Below, in pieces: positions 43,483 through 52,467 of a stretch of DNA of 64,000 bases (its first letter is position 1; every line of letters starts with the position of its first letter). Made by a program: the position numbers and the translations under genes. The notes under the pieces are model-generated. The model was not told where the DNA came from. It did not search any database and saw nothing but the letters and a program-made list of their open reading frames with translations. Where the stretch lies: positions 372,001-436,000 of the forward strand of contig NZ_JAHWXN010000001.1 of assembly GCF_023091245.1 (NCBI RefSeq), written 5' to 3'. This DNA is from Microbacterium croceum. Its GTDB lineage: Bacteria > Actinomycetota > Actinomycetes > Actinomycetales > Microbacteriaceae.

Positions 43483-44424
43483 ATGACGCGCAGCATCCCC
43501 GACATCGACATCCCGTCCCTCACCGGAAAGACGGCCGTGGTCACCGGCGGCAGCGATGGGATCGGGTTGCGCATCGCGACCCGCCTCGCCAGGGCCGGAG
43601 CCGAGATCGTGCTCCCCGTGCGCAACGCCGAGAAGGGCGCGACGGCAGCCGCCGGCATCCGCGATGCCGTGCCTCACGCCCGGGTGCGCACCACCCCGCT
43701 CGACCTGTCGTCGCTGGACTCGATCGCCGCCTTCGGCGAGACCATGAACGCCGACGCGCAGCCGGTGCATCTGCTGATCAACAACGCGGGCGTGATGACT
43801 CCCCCCACGCGGCAGACGACGGCCGACGGGTTCGAGCTGCAGTTCGGCACGAACCACCTCGGTCACGTCGCACTCGTCGCACATCTGCTGCCGGTGTTGC
43901 GTGCCGGCAGCGCCCGGGTGACGTCGCAGGTGAGCGTGGCGGCGAGCAGCGGACGCATCCACTGGTCGGATCTGCAGTGGGAGCAGTCATACGACGGCAT
44001 GCGCGCCTACCGCCAGTCGAAGATCGCGTTCGGGCTGTTCGGTCTCGAACTCGACCGTCAGAGCGAGGCGCACGGATGGGGCATCACGAGCAACCTGTCG
44101 CATCCGGGTGTCGCCCCGACGAGCCTGCTGGCGGCGCGACCGGAGCTCGGGCGCACCACCGACACCCTCGAGGTGCGGGTGATCCGGTGGGCTTCTGCGC
44201 GCGGACTGATCGTCGGAACTCCTGAGAGCGCGGCGCTCCCTGCCCTCGCGGCCGCGACGCTGAGCACGTCGAGTGCGCGCGCGCTGTACAGCCCCGGTGG
44301 CCCAGGACGCATGGGCGGGATGCCGTCGGAGCAGCCCCTGTACGCCCCGTTGAAGAGCACCGAGGATGCGTCGCGCATCTGGCGGATCTCGGAGGAACTT
44401 GTCGGGGTCACCTTCCCGCGGTGA
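43483..44424 (+). CDS. Short-chain dehydrogenase/reductase
   Basis: 313 aa. TGGSDGIGLRIATRLARAG binds the nucleotide, LLINNAGVM follows, and the catalytic Tyr/Lys are in YRQSKIAFG. The longer, retinol-dehydrogenase/WWOX-like C-terminus (GTPESAALPALAAAT, GRMGGMPSEQP) marks the group of broad-range SDRs. AAGGAG precedes ATG 43483. Probably regulated by the divergent MmyB-type protein; the substrate is unknown. Confidence 0.9.
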   Translation: MTRSIPDIDIPSLTGKTAVVTGGSDGIGLRIATRLARAGAEIVLPVRNAEKGATAAAGIRDAVPHARVRTTPLDLSSLDSIAAFGETMNADAQPVHLLINNAGVMTPPTRQTTADGFELQFGTNHLGHVALVAHLLPVLRAGSARVTSQVSVAASSGRIHWSDLQWEQSYDGMRAYRQSKIAFGLFGLELDRQSEAHGWGITSNLSHPGVAPTSLLAARPELGRTTDTLEVRVIRWASARGLIVGTPESAALPALAAATLSTSSARALYSPGGPGRMGGMPSEQPLYAPLKSTEDASRIWRISEELVGVTFPR

Positions 44425-44433
44425 CCGGCCGGG

Positions 44434-44613
44434 TCAGTCGTCGCTGCGGCCGAACACCGAGCGCAGGAAGAAGAAGACGCCGACGGCGACCACCAGCACG
44501 ATGGCCAGCTTCGCGATGAACCACAGCACCGAGAAGAGCGCACTGACCAGCCACCACGCGATCACCACGGCGAGGATGACACCGACGACGGTCCAGAGCG
44601 AGTTCTTGGTCAT
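44434..44613 (-). CDS. 59-aa single- or two-pass membrane protein
   Basis: A short gene: ATG 44613 to TGA 44434. The peptide begins MTKNSLWTVVGVILAV and contains almost nothing but hydrophobic residues to about residue 50, ending FGRSDD. Two helices (about 6-26 and 29-49) or one long one are possible. The clean basic start, hydrophobic core and acidic end argue that it is real, as does its clear own upstream region with TCGGGAGGAG (44661). Function unknown; small proteins of this type are common in stress responses. Confidence 0.65.
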   Translation of the reverse strand: MTKNSLWTVVGVILAVVIAWWLVSALFSVLWFIAKLAIVLVVAVGVFFFLRSVFGRSDD

Positions 44614-44777
44614 GGCTCCAGCCTAGGCACCTCCGGGGCGGGCGGAGGTCGGGGATGCGCCTCCTCCCGAGGGGGAGCCCTTCTCCCGACGGAAGACGGA
44701 GCAGAGCACGACGCAGAAGGCTGAGACTTCCCGGATGCCCGATCATCAGGCCGAGCACCCGGGAAGGCGCCGCAGTT

Positions 44778-45029
44778 CTAGCGGTTGCCCCTCTCGCGAC
44801 GCCTGAGGCGGTAGTCGGTAGCCACCGTCCATCCTGCGAAGGCGAGAAGGGGCACGACAGAGAGCGCACCCACCCATTCGGGCGACCCGCCGTTACCGAT
44901 GAACACGACGTTCAACGCGACCGCGAAGATCACCGCGGCAGCGAAGAGCACGAGCCTTATGGGCGAGAACAGCGCTCTCAGTCGGCGCCGCAGTGAATTG
45001 CTGTAGGTCATGGTGTCCGTCACTTGCAT
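44778..45029 (-). CDS. Small two-helix membrane protein, possible immunity protein
   Basis: 83 aa from ATG 45029 (77 aa from ATG 45011; neither has a clear ribosome binding site). Two membrane helices at about 25-45 and 55-72, with a basic N-terminus (LRRRLRALFSP) and C-terminus (YRLRRRERGNR). It overlaps the 3' end of the secreted-protein gene by 10 bp, so the two are co-expressed. Small basic two-helix proteins beside bacteriocin-like genes often act as immunity factors; that is an inference from position and size only. The DNA is less GC-rich than the flanks. Confidence 0.68.
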   Translation of the reverse strand: MQVTDTMTYSNSLRRRLRALFSPIRLVLFAAAVIFAVALNVVFIGNGGSPEWVGALSVVPLLAFAGWTVATDYRLRRRERGNR

Positions 45030-45883
45030 GCGTACGTTCCGTACCAGGGTACGCCGACAATCACGCCGGAGAGGGGCACAAAGGTCATGAACTGCTCAAG
45101 GCACCGCTTCGGTTTCGAGTTCTGCGCGACACCGGCCGTGTAGACCATGGGGCCGGTTGCGAGGAAACATCCTGCTGCGAAGGCTGCTGCTCCCGGAGGG
45201 CCCGCGACGGCCGCGCCAGCTGCGGCGCATACAGCGGTGAGTCCCGTAGCGCCCCAGCCGCCGTTGGCGATGGTTGCCGTCTCTGCGCGGGTGAAACGAA
45301 TTCGTACCTGCACGGGGCTCGTAAGGGACCAGGTGGGATCTGCAACGACAGGGAACGCCGCGTTCTCGACGTCGACGACCTGAGTGACCACGCCACCCGC
45401 AACCTCATACGCGGTGCTCACTTCGGCCCCGTTCGCGTCAACGGCCCACGCGGGCTCGATGCTTCCGATAGTCGCGGTCACTTCGGCGGTGATGCCCTCA
45501 GCCTCTACAACCTCCGTTCGCGTCAGTTCCAACGACCCATCGGGCTGGGGCGCAGCGTCGACGCCTTCGGGAAGGGTGTAGGAGAACGCGTCCTGCGATC
45601 CGTCCCACAGCACGGTGGACACGCGAACGCCCTGCACTACTTCGTCGACCGTCACATCAACGCTGCCCTGATCTGCCGAGTACACCGTAGAACCGGAATC
45701 GGTCTTCTCTGCCGTGTCGAGCGACAACCCATCAGGGAGCGGGATGGTCAGCGGGGCAACATTGCCCGCGCTGACGACGACGCCCCCGGACGCATCGAGT
45801 GCCGGGGTGACGTCCAACTCGCCGTCGGTGGAGACAACGGAAACACCAGCATTCGCGGCCGCTCTGGCCACTACGGCAGACAC
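45020..45883 (-). CDS. Secreted protein with Cys-containing, Gly/Ala-rich hydrophobic C-terminal domain (frameshifted signal peptide)
   Basis: 287 aa from GTG 45883. N-terminal two thirds are beta-rich and end in FPVVADPTW, a pattern I recall from actinobacterial secreted hypotheticals. The last 105 residues hold four Cys (AVCAAAG, AAGCFLAT, KRCLEQF, TYACK), a glycine/alanine-rich hydrophobic stretch and a terminal GTYACK, reminiscent of class II/circular bacteriocins. Just upstream, LSIASLAPATAASA (a signal-peptide core) reads in frame, but its natural start, GTG 45990 (VRRSRLVAATGA), is in another frame; a one-base loss near 45950-45965 would explain this. Function unknown. The small membrane gene overlaps its end. 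Confidence 0.7.
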   Translation of the reverse strand: MSAVVARAAANAGVSVVSTDGELDVTPALDASGGVVVSAGNVAPLTIPLPDGLSLDTAEKTDSGSTVYSADQGSVDVTVDEVVQGVRVSTVLWDGSQDAFSYTLPEGVDAAPQPDGSLELTRTEVVEAEGITAEVTATIGSIEPAWAVDANGAEVSTAYEVAGGVVTQVVDVENAAFPVVADPTWSLTSPVQVRIRFTRAETATIANGGWGATGLTAVCAAAGAAVAGPPGAAAFAAGCFLATGPMVYTAGVAQNSKPKRCLEQFMTFVPLSGVIVGVPWYGTYACK

Positions 45884-45990
45884 CTCCTCTGGGGTAGGCG
45901 AGGAATCAGTCGCCGACGCGGCAGTTGCCGGCGCGAGGCTGGCGATAGACAGAATGCGCCGGTCGCAGCGACAAGACGGGATCGTCTCAC

Positions 45991-46486
45991 AGTGAGTGCT
46001 CTTTACCGACCACTGACCGACTCGCCTTCGGCGAGCACTCCTTAGCCAGGGCCATCACCGTCAACGTAGGATCACCTGGACGTACTGTCTGTCGCCCATT
46101 CGGAGGACAGACGATCGGCCGTTTGCACGACCAGCCAAGTCCTTACATATTCAGGTAGCCGCATCCCCCCGGGACATACCGGCGACGCACGCGATCGTCC
46201 TGTTCCTCTCGCGACGCCCGTTCACTGCCACGAGCACACGCTTTCTCCACGAAAGACGGCTTCTCGCAGAAGAACCCCTGTTCAGCAGGGGTAGTTAAGT
46301 GTTTTGTTATCTCCGTCTGAAAAGTCGAACTAGCTGCTTATGTGGCATGCCGAGATAATCGATCACGAAAGGTCTTGTCCCACTCAGACCTCCACACCCG
46401 ACGAGCAACGGAGCCGTCGATGATGACGTTCCGTGCTTCGTGACATTCGAGCGATGGTGCCCCCTGCACCATGGAAGGACTCTGTC
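45991..46486. other. Low-GC intergenic region with several hairpins
   Basis: These 496 bp between divergent genes hold no convincing gene and are clearly less GC-rich than the flanks. Visible structures: CTCGCC-TTC-GGCGAG (46021-46035), GTCTGTC/GACAGAC around 46087-46112, the terminator-like hairpin at 46274-46292, and AGGTCT/AGACCT at 46370-46391. GGAAGGA at 46473-46479 is the ribosome binding site of the downstream gene. It may be the edge of acquired DNA. Confidence 0.6.
46274..46292 (+). terminator. Terminator-like hairpin without an upstream gene
   Basis: ACCCCTG, loop TTCAG, CAGGGGT, followed on the forward strand by GTTTTGTT. It is the most classical intrinsic-terminator shape in the window, yet no gene ends before it on that strand. 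It could end a small RNA or act in the long leader of the peptide-transporter operon. Confidence 0.5.
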
Positions 46487-48061
46487 ATGCCCATTTCACA
46501 GCACCTCGGCCGGAACGAAAGCCGTCAGGCGCACCGCTGGATCGGCGCCATCGCATTCGGCGCCGCATCCATCCTCGTCCTCGCAGGTTGCGGCGGATCC
46601 GGTGACTCCGGAGACGCCGGCTCCGGATCGCAGACCCTGACCTTCGGCCTCTCCGCCGAACCCGCCACCCCGATCACCGGCATGCAGCAGGGAGGTGCGG
46701 TGAACCAGCTGCTCACCATGGTGCACCGCGGCCTGATGACCTACGACGAGAGCGGGGCCGTCACTCCGGGTCTCGCCGAGTCCGTCGACACCACCGATCC
46801 CACCAGCTACGTCTTCACCCTGCGTCCCGATCTCACCTTCCACGACGACACGCCCCTCACCGCAGAGAACGTCAAGAACTCGCTCGACTACTACCGCGAC
46901 CCTGCGAACGGCTCCCAGCTCGCCGCCGGGCTCAAGGACATCACCGACATCTCCACCGACGGCGACACCGTCACGATCACCCTCGCGCAGCCGAACACCG
47001 CGTTCCTGCAGTACCTCGCGCTTCCGTTCGCGGCGATCGTCCCCGACGCCTCACTCAACGCCGACACCCCGAACTGGGTCGGCGCCGGCCCGTTCGAGAT
47101 GACGGACCTCGAGGAAGGGATCGGCCTCACGGTCGAGAAGAGCGACAACTACTACGACGCGGATGATGTGGCGCTCGACAGCATCGAGGTGAAGTTCTAC
47201 CCCGACGGAGAGGCACGCACCAACGCACTGCTCAGCGGCGACGTCGACATGATCGAGTACGTCCCGTGGGAGAACTTCCAGCGCGTGTCGGATGCCGGCC
47301 TCACCGTCGACGCCCAGCAGGGGCCGTTCCAGTACGTGCAGTTCAACGTCACCGACGGCCCGTTCGCCGACCCGAAGGTGCGCCAGGCCGTCGCCTACGC
47401 CCTCAACCGCGAGAACGCGGTGCTGGCGGCATTCCAGAGCAACGGCGCCCCGCTGAACGGCATCGTCATCCCCGAGGACGACCCCGCCTACGACCCCGCC
47501 GCGGCCGAGCTGTGGAGCTACGACCCCGACAAGGCGAAGGAGCTCCTCGCCGAAGCAGGCTACCCCGACGGCTTCTCGGCGACGCTGCTCTCGACCTCGC
47601 AGTACACGTTCCTGCAGGACAACGCCCTCTCGGTGCAGGAGGATCTGCGCGCGATCGGCATCGACGTCACCCTCGACGCCCCCGACTGGTCGACCCGAGT
47701 CAGCAAGGGCAACGCGGGCGAGTACGACATCGCGGTCTCCGGTGACGCCGGCGTCGTCACCGACCCGTCGTACCTGTTGAGCTGGGTCGTCGACAGCCGC
47801 AACTTCAACGTCGGCTGGGGCTACTCCAACGACACGCTGCGCGGGCTCATCGAGGAGGGTCTCCGCTCCAGCGATGACGACGCCAAGCGTGACATCTACG
47901 CGCAGGTCGCCGAGCTCTGGGCCGAGGACGTGCCCTTCGCCTCGATCAACACGCGTGAGCAGGCCTACGCCTACAACGACAGGGTGAGCGGGTTCGAGAC
48001 CCTGCCAGGGTTCCTCGTCTTCTACAGCTCGCTCAACCTCGCGCACGCCTCGGTGGAGTAA
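46487..48061 (+). CDS. Oligopeptide-type ABC transporter substrate-binding lipoprotein
   Basis: 524 aa, family-5 solute-binding protein. Signal peptide with lipobox LVLAGC (Cys35), Gly/Ser linker, then the large binding fold with TPDTLNV-like FGLSAEPATP, TFHDDTPLTAENVKNSLDYY and VRQAVAYALNREN, all typical of DppA/OppA. It captures a peptide or similar ligand outside the membrane. ATG 46487 is chosen over the longer frame because GGAAGGA lies seven bases before it. First gene of a seven-gene operon. Confidence 0.93.
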   Translation: MPISQHLGRNESRQAHRWIGAIAFGAASILVLAGCGGSGDSGDAGSGSQTLTFGLSAEPATPITGMQQGGAVNQLLTMVHRGLMTYDESGAVTPGLAESVDTTDPTSYVFTLRPDLTFHDDTPLTAENVKNSLDYYRDPANGSQLAAGLKDITDISTDGDTVTITLAQPNTAFLQYLALPFAAIVPDASLNADTPNWVGAGPFEMTDLEEGIGLTVEKSDNYYDADDVALDSIEVKFYPDGEARTNALLSGDVDMIEYVPWENFQRVSDAGLTVDAQQGPFQYVQFNVTDGPFADPKVRQAVAYALNRENAVLAAFQSNGAPLNGIVIPEDDPAYDPAAAELWSYDPDKAKELLAEAGYPDGFSATLLSTSQYTFLQDNALSVQEDLRAIGIDVTLDAPDWSTRVSKGNAGEYDIAVSGDAGVVTDPSYLLSWVVDSRNFNVGWGYSNDTLRGLIEEGLRSSDDDAKRDIYAQVAELWAEDVPFASINTREQAYAYNDRVSGFETLPGFLVFYSSLNLAHASVE

Positions 48062-48066
48062 GTCCT

Positions 48067-49020
48067 GTGCTGTTCTTCATCCTGAAGCGGGTGGCGATGG
48101 GGGTGGGGCTGGTCCTGCTGGTCCTCACCCTCATCTTCTCCGCACTCCAACTCGTTCCGGGCGACCCCGCCGTGCTGCTGCTGAGCACCGGCGACGGCGG
48201 GGCGCCCAGCCCGGAAGCCGTCGAGAAGCTGCGCGAGCAGCTGGGGCTCAACCAGCCGTTGCTCACGCAGTACCTCTCGTTCCTCAGCGGTGTGTTCACT
48301 GGAGACCTCGGCGAGTCGTTCCGCACCTCCCAGCCCGTGCTCGAGGCCATCGGGGCCCGACTCCCGCGCACCCTGATGCTGGTCGTGTTCGCCACCGTGC
48401 TGTCGATCGTGATCGGCGTCGCGATGGGTGCCCTCGCCGCCCGCCGGGGCGGATGGGTCGACACGCTGGTCACCGCGCTCAGCTCGATCGGCGTCGCCCT
48501 GCCCGTGTTCGTGTTCGGCGCGGTGCTGATCCTGCTCTTCTCGATCACGCTGAAGTGGTTCCCGGCCGGAGGCTACGTGGACCCCTCCAAGGATCTGCTC
48601 GGTTCGCTCGCCAGCCTCACACTGCCGGCCATCGCGCTCGCGGTCGGGTTCGCCGCGCAGATCGCCCGGATGACACGATCGGCCGTGCTGGAGGTGCAGA
48701 CGCAGGACTGGGTCCGCACCGCGAAGTCGATCGGCCTCGCCCCGCTCACGGTGTTCCGCCGGCACGTGCTGCGCAACTCGCTCACCCCAGTCGTGACCGT
48801 GGTCGGCATCGGCTTCGGCACGCTGCTGGGCTCGACGGTCCTGGTCGAGCGGGTCTTCAACTACCCCGGCCTGTCGAGCCTGCTCGTCGACGGCGTCACC
48901 ACCCGTGACTACCCCGTGGTGCAGGGCGTCGTGATCGTGATCGCCCTGCTGTTCATCGCGATCAACATCGTCGTCGACATCATCTATGGAATCCTCGACC
49001 CCCGAGTGAGGCGAGCATGA
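48067..49020 (+). CDS. ABC transporter permease (DppB type)
   Basis: 317 aa, six membrane helices. Typical N-terminal LQLVPGDPAVLLL and QLGLNQPLLTQYLSFLSGVFTGDLGESF (given in part), and the EAA region DWVRTAKSIGLAPLTVFRRHVLRNSLTP. GTG 48067 start, 5 bp after the binding-protein gene. Forms the channel with the next permease (4-bp overlap). Confidence 0.94.
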   Translation: MLFFILKRVAMGVGLVLLVLTLIFSALQLVPGDPAVLLLSTGDGGAPSPEAVEKLREQLGLNQPLLTQYLSFLSGVFTGDLGESFRTSQPVLEAIGARLPRTLMLVVFATVLSIVIGVAMGALAARRGGWVDTLVTALSSIGVALPVFVFGAVLILLFSITLKWFPAGGYVDPSKDLLGSLASLTLPAIALAVGFAAQIARMTRSAVLEVQTQDWVRTAKSIGLAPLTVFRRHVLRNSLTPVVTVVGIGFGTLLGSTVLVERVFNYPGLSSLLVDGVTTRDYPVVQGVVIVIALLFIAINIVVDIIYGILDPRVRRA

Positions 49021-49862
49021 AACTCAGCCCCCGCATCCGCCAGGCGATCACGCCCCTGCGGACCGTCATGGTGGTCTACCTGCTGGTGATCATCATCCTC
49101 ATGGCGTTCGCGCCGCTGCTCGCCCCCTACGACCCGATCGCGCAGAACGTCGCGATGCGTCTGCAGCCGATGTTCAGCCCCGGCCACCTGCTCGGCACCG
49201 ACGAGCTGGGGCGCGACATCCTCTCGCGCATCATGTTCGGTGCGCAGGTCGAGCTGTTCATCGCCCTCGGAGCCACTCTGCTCGCCACCGTGCTGGGCAC
49301 GCTCCTCGGCCTGCTCGGGGGCTACTTCAACGGACTCACCGAGGTCGTGACGATGCGGCTCATGGTCGACGTCATCCTCGCGTTCCCGCCGATCGTGCTC
49401 GCGCTCCTCGCCGTCACCCTGTACGGACCCGGACCGATCACGCTCATCATCGCGATGGGTGTGCTGTTCGCCCCGATCTTCGCCCGCATCACCTACGGAC
49501 AGGTGCTGTCGACCAAACGTGAGGAGTACGTCGACGCCGCCCGCACCTTCGGCGCCCCGACGGTCGTGATCCTGTTCCGCACGGTGCTCGCGAACGTCTC
49601 GGCACCGATCATCGTGCAGTTCTCCCTCACGATGGCCGCCGCGATCCTGATGGAATCCGGACTCAGCTATCTGGGGCTCGGCGTGGTTCCGCCCACGCCG
49701 TCCTGGGGCTCCATGGTCGCGGCGGGGCAGCGATACCTCACCACCGACCCGCACGTGCTGCTCGTGCCCGGCACCGTCATCGTGCTGACGATCCTCGCGT
49801 TCGGCATCCTCGGCGACGCCCTGCGCGATCTCCTCGACCCGAAAGCGAAGAAGCGCTCATGA
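49017..49862 (+). CDS. ABC transporter permease (DppC type)
   Basis: 281 aa. LLGTDELGRDILSRIMFGAQVEL is the classical DppC motif (given in part), and the EAA loop is EYVDAARTFGAPTVVILFRTVLANV. Overlaps both neighbours by ATGA, so the permeases and ATPase are made in step. Confidence 0.94.
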   Translation: MKLSPRIRQAITPLRTVMVVYLLVIIILMAFAPLLAPYDPIAQNVAMRLQPMFSPGHLLGTDELGRDILSRIMFGAQVELFIALGATLLATVLGTLLGLLGGYFNGLTEVVTMRLMVDVILAFPPIVLALLAVTLYGPGPITLIIAMGVLFAPIFARITYGQVLSTKREEYVDAARTFGAPTVVILFRTVLANVSAPIIVQFSLTMAAAILMESGLSYLGLGVVPPTPSWGSMVAAGQRYLTTDPHVLLVPGTVIVLTILAFGILGDALRDLLDPKAKKRS

Positions 49863-51547
49863 ACGAACCGCTGCTGCAGGTCGACGGCCTGTCCGTCGAG
49901 TTCCAGACGCCGGACGGCTGGCGTCAGGTCACCTACGACGTCTCGTTCCGCGTCGATCGGCGCAAGACTCTCGCCCTGGTCGGCGAATCGGGGTCGGGCA
50001 AGTCGGTCACCGCGATGTCGATCCTGGATCTGCTGCCCGCCAACGCCCGGCGCACCGGACGCATCCTCTTCGACGGCGTCGACCTCGTGCCGTTGCGCGA
50101 CAAGGGGCTCCGGCCGTTGCGCGGGTCCCGGATCGCGACGATCTTCCAGGAGCCGATGACCGCGCTGAACCCGGTGTACACGATCGGCCATCAGCTGGCC
50201 GAGGCGCTCACCAGCCATCATCACGACCTCGACCGGAAGACCGTCAGGGACCGCGCGATCCAGTTGCTGCGCGATGTGCACATGCCCGATCCGGAGGAGA
50301 AGGTCGATCACTATCCGCACCAGCTCTCGGGAGGACAGCGCCAGCGCGCCATGATCGCGATGGCCATCTCGTCCGAGCCCGATCTGCTGATCGCCGACGA
50401 GCCGACGACCGCTCTCGACGTCACCGTGCAGGCCGAGATCCTCGACCTGATCTCCGAGATCCAGGAACGGATGGGGATGGCGGTGCTGATCATCACCCAC
50501 GACATGGGCGTGGTGGCCGATATCGCCGACGACGTCGTCGTCATGAAGGATGGCCGTGTCGTGGAGGGCGCCCCGTCGGCGGAGCTGTTCCGCTCCCCGA
50601 AGCAGGAGTACACGCAGGCACTTCTCGCCGCGGTGCCGCACCTCGGCAAGGCCGACGACTTCCTCTCGGCCGCGCGCAACAAGCTGCGCATCGACGGAGT
50701 GACCGCAGCCACGCCGCTGCCCGAGACGGTGCTGCGGCTGCAGGATGCCGTCATCCGCTACCCGGGTCGCTGGCGGCGCCCCGGGTTCCAAGCCATCAAC
50801 GGCATCGATCTGGAGGTCGCGCGCGGTGAGATCGTCGGCCTCGTGGGCGAATCCGGCTCGGGCAAGTCGACGATCGGCAAGGCCGCGATCGGCCTGCTGC
50901 CCGTGACGGAGGGCGTGCTGGAGGTGCGCGGCGAGCGCATCACCGGCCGACCGGGTCGCGCGCTGCGGCAGCTGCGGCGACACGTGACGATGGTGTTCCA
51001 GGATCCCGCGTCATCGCTGAACCCCCGGCGCACCATCGGGCAGGCCATCTCCGACCCGCTGCTCTGGCAGGGGCTCGTCCGCGACCCCCGCGCCCGCCGG
51101 ACGCGAGCCAAGGAGCTGCTCGAGCAGGTGCAGCTCGACCCGGACTGGTGCGACCGCTTCCCGCACGAGTTGTCGGGCGGCCAGCGTCAGCGCATCGGCA
51201 TCGCCAGAGCGATCGCCACCGATCCGGTGCTCATGATCGCCGATGAGCCGACCTCCGCACTCGACGTCTCGGTGCAGGCGCAGGTGCTCGATCTGTTCCT
51301 CGCCCTGCAGCGCGAGCTCGGGTTCTCCTGCCTGTTCATCAGCCACGACCTCTCGGTGGTCGAGACGCTGTCGAACCGGGTGGTGGTGCTGCGGCACGGC
51401 GATGTGATCGAGGAGGGGCCGACCGAAGAGGTGCTGCACCATCCGTCGGACGACTACACGAAGCGTCTGATCGCCGCCGCACCGGTGCCCGATCCCGAGA
51501 TCCAGCAGGTGCGCCGCGCCGAGCGGCTCGCGTTGAGGAGGGGATAG
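49859..51547 (+). CDS. Fused dual ATPase of the peptide ABC transporter (DppD-DppF)
   Basis: 562 aa with two complete ABC domains. First half: Walker A GESGSGKSVT, signature LSGGQRQRAM, Walker B LLIADEPTTALD. Second half: GESGSGKSTI, LSGGQRQRIG, LMIADEPTSALD. Most relatives encode the two ATPases separately; the fusion fixes the 1:1 ratio. It powers import by the two permeases. It ends 2 bp before the LysR gene. Confidence 0.94.
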   Translation: MNEPLLQVDGLSVEFQTPDGWRQVTYDVSFRVDRRKTLALVGESGSGKSVTAMSILDLLPANARRTGRILFDGVDLVPLRDKGLRPLRGSRIATIFQEPMTALNPVYTIGHQLAEALTSHHHDLDRKTVRDRAIQLLRDVHMPDPEEKVDHYPHQLSGGQRQRAMIAMAISSEPDLLIADEPTTALDVTVQAEILDLISEIQERMGMAVLIITHDMGVVADIADDVVVMKDGRVVEGAPSAELFRSPKQEYTQALLAAVPHLGKADDFLSAARNKLRIDGVTAATPLPETVLRLQDAVIRYPGRWRRPGFQAINGIDLEVARGEIVGLVGESGSGKSTIGKAAIGLLPVTEGVLEVRGERITGRPGRALRQLRRHVTMVFQDPASSLNPRRTIGQAISDPLLWQGLVRDPRARRTRAKELLEQVQLDPDWCDRFPHELSGGQRQRIGIARAIATDPVLMIADEPTSALDVSVQAQVLDLFLALQRELGFSCLFISHDLSVVETLSNRVVVLRHGDVIEEGPTEEVLHHPSDDYTKRLIAAAPVPDPEIQQVRRAERLALRRG

Positions 51548-51549
51548 GG

Positions 51550-52467
51550 ATGGAGACCCGACGACTGGAGATCTTCGTCGCACTGGTCGACGCCGGGGGC
51601 TTCAAGCAGGCTGCCGCGAGCCTCTTCATCACGCCACCGGCGCTGTCGCAGCAGATCTCGCGACTCGAGAAGGATGTCGGCGTCGCGCTGATCGACCGCA
51701 CCATGCGCCCGATCGTGCCCACCGAGGCGGGGCGGGAGTTCTACTTCCGCTGCCGGAGGGTGCTCGAGGCGATGCAGCACATCACCCAGCTCCTCGACGA
51801 TGAGCGCAGCCACGAGTTCGGCCGCGTGCGCGTGGGCATCGTGCCCGCCATGATGTACAGCACGCCGGCGAAGGCGGTGCGTCGTTTCATCCGCGCGCAT
51901 CCCGCCGCCAACGTGCAGGTGCGCAGCATCGCGACCTCGCTGCTGATCGATGAGCTGGAGCAGGGGTCGATCGACGTCGCCGTGCTCCTCACCCAGCCCG
52001 ATCTGAAGGACCTGTCCTCGACGACGCTGTTCAGCGAGGAGTACCTCGCCTGCCTGCCGCTGGACCACGCCTTGGCCGACCAGGACGAGATCAGCTTCGC
52101 GGAACTGCGCAGCGAGCGCATCCTCCAGGGCCCCCGGGTGGCGAACCCGGCGGGCTACGACGCGGTCGTCGCGGCGTGCATGCGCGCCGGCTTCTCCCCG
52201 CGCACTCTCGAGGTGATGGGTTCGTACATGGATCACGCCGCGATGGTGTCGGCGGGCATGGGCGTCGGGTTCATGCCGGAGTCGCTGTCGGACATCCACC
52301 CGCACGATGTCGTCTACCGGCGACTGGTCAACCCGCCCGTGGGGCTCACGGCATCCATCTCGTGGTTCGAGCGCCGCCTCGACTCCGTGGGGCGGGCATT
52401 CGTCCGCCACTGCATCACCGAGCTCTCCGATCTGGAGGGCCTCACCCCAACCGAAGGAGAGTCATGA
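51550..52467 (+). CDS. LysR-family transcriptional regulator
   Basis: 305 aa. N-terminal HTH (LEIFVALVDAGGFKQAAASLFITPPALSQQISRLEKDVG) and a periplasmic-binding-like effector domain. Unusually for LysR, it is inside the operon it presumably controls, co-directional and with a 2-bp gap to the ATPase and an ATGA overlap with the nitrilase gene, rather than divergent. The inducer may be a degradation product of the transported compound. Confidence 0.92.
   Translation: METRRLEIFVALVDAGGFKQAAASLFITPPALSQQISRLEKDVGVALIDRTMRPIVPTEAGREFYFRCRRVLEAMQHITQLLDDERSHEFGRVRVGIVPAMMYSTPAKAVRRFIRAHPAANVQVRSIATSLLIDELEQGSIDVAVLLTQPDLKDLSSTTLFSEEYLACLPLDHALADQDEISFAELRSERILQGPRVANPAGYDAVVAACMRAGFSPRTLEVMGSYMDHAAMVSAGMGVGFMPESLSDIHPHDVVYRRLVNPPVGLTASISWFERRLDSVGRAFVRHCITELSDLEGLTPTEGES

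Noticed and set aside
45020..45883. Calling the secreted-protein gene a plain pseudogene
   Set aside because: The mature region is fully open with conserved Cys; only the signal-peptide start is out of frame, which could be an assembly error.
46001..46486. Low-GC region considered as a tRNA, IS remnant or riboswitch
   Set aside because: No cloverleaf, no transposase fragment, no terminal repeats and no recognisable aptamer; only hairpins.
52176..52463. Upstream extension of the nitrilase-family gene
   Set aside because: It overlaps the LysR gene in another frame; ATG 52464 with a 4-bp overlap gives the usual family length.
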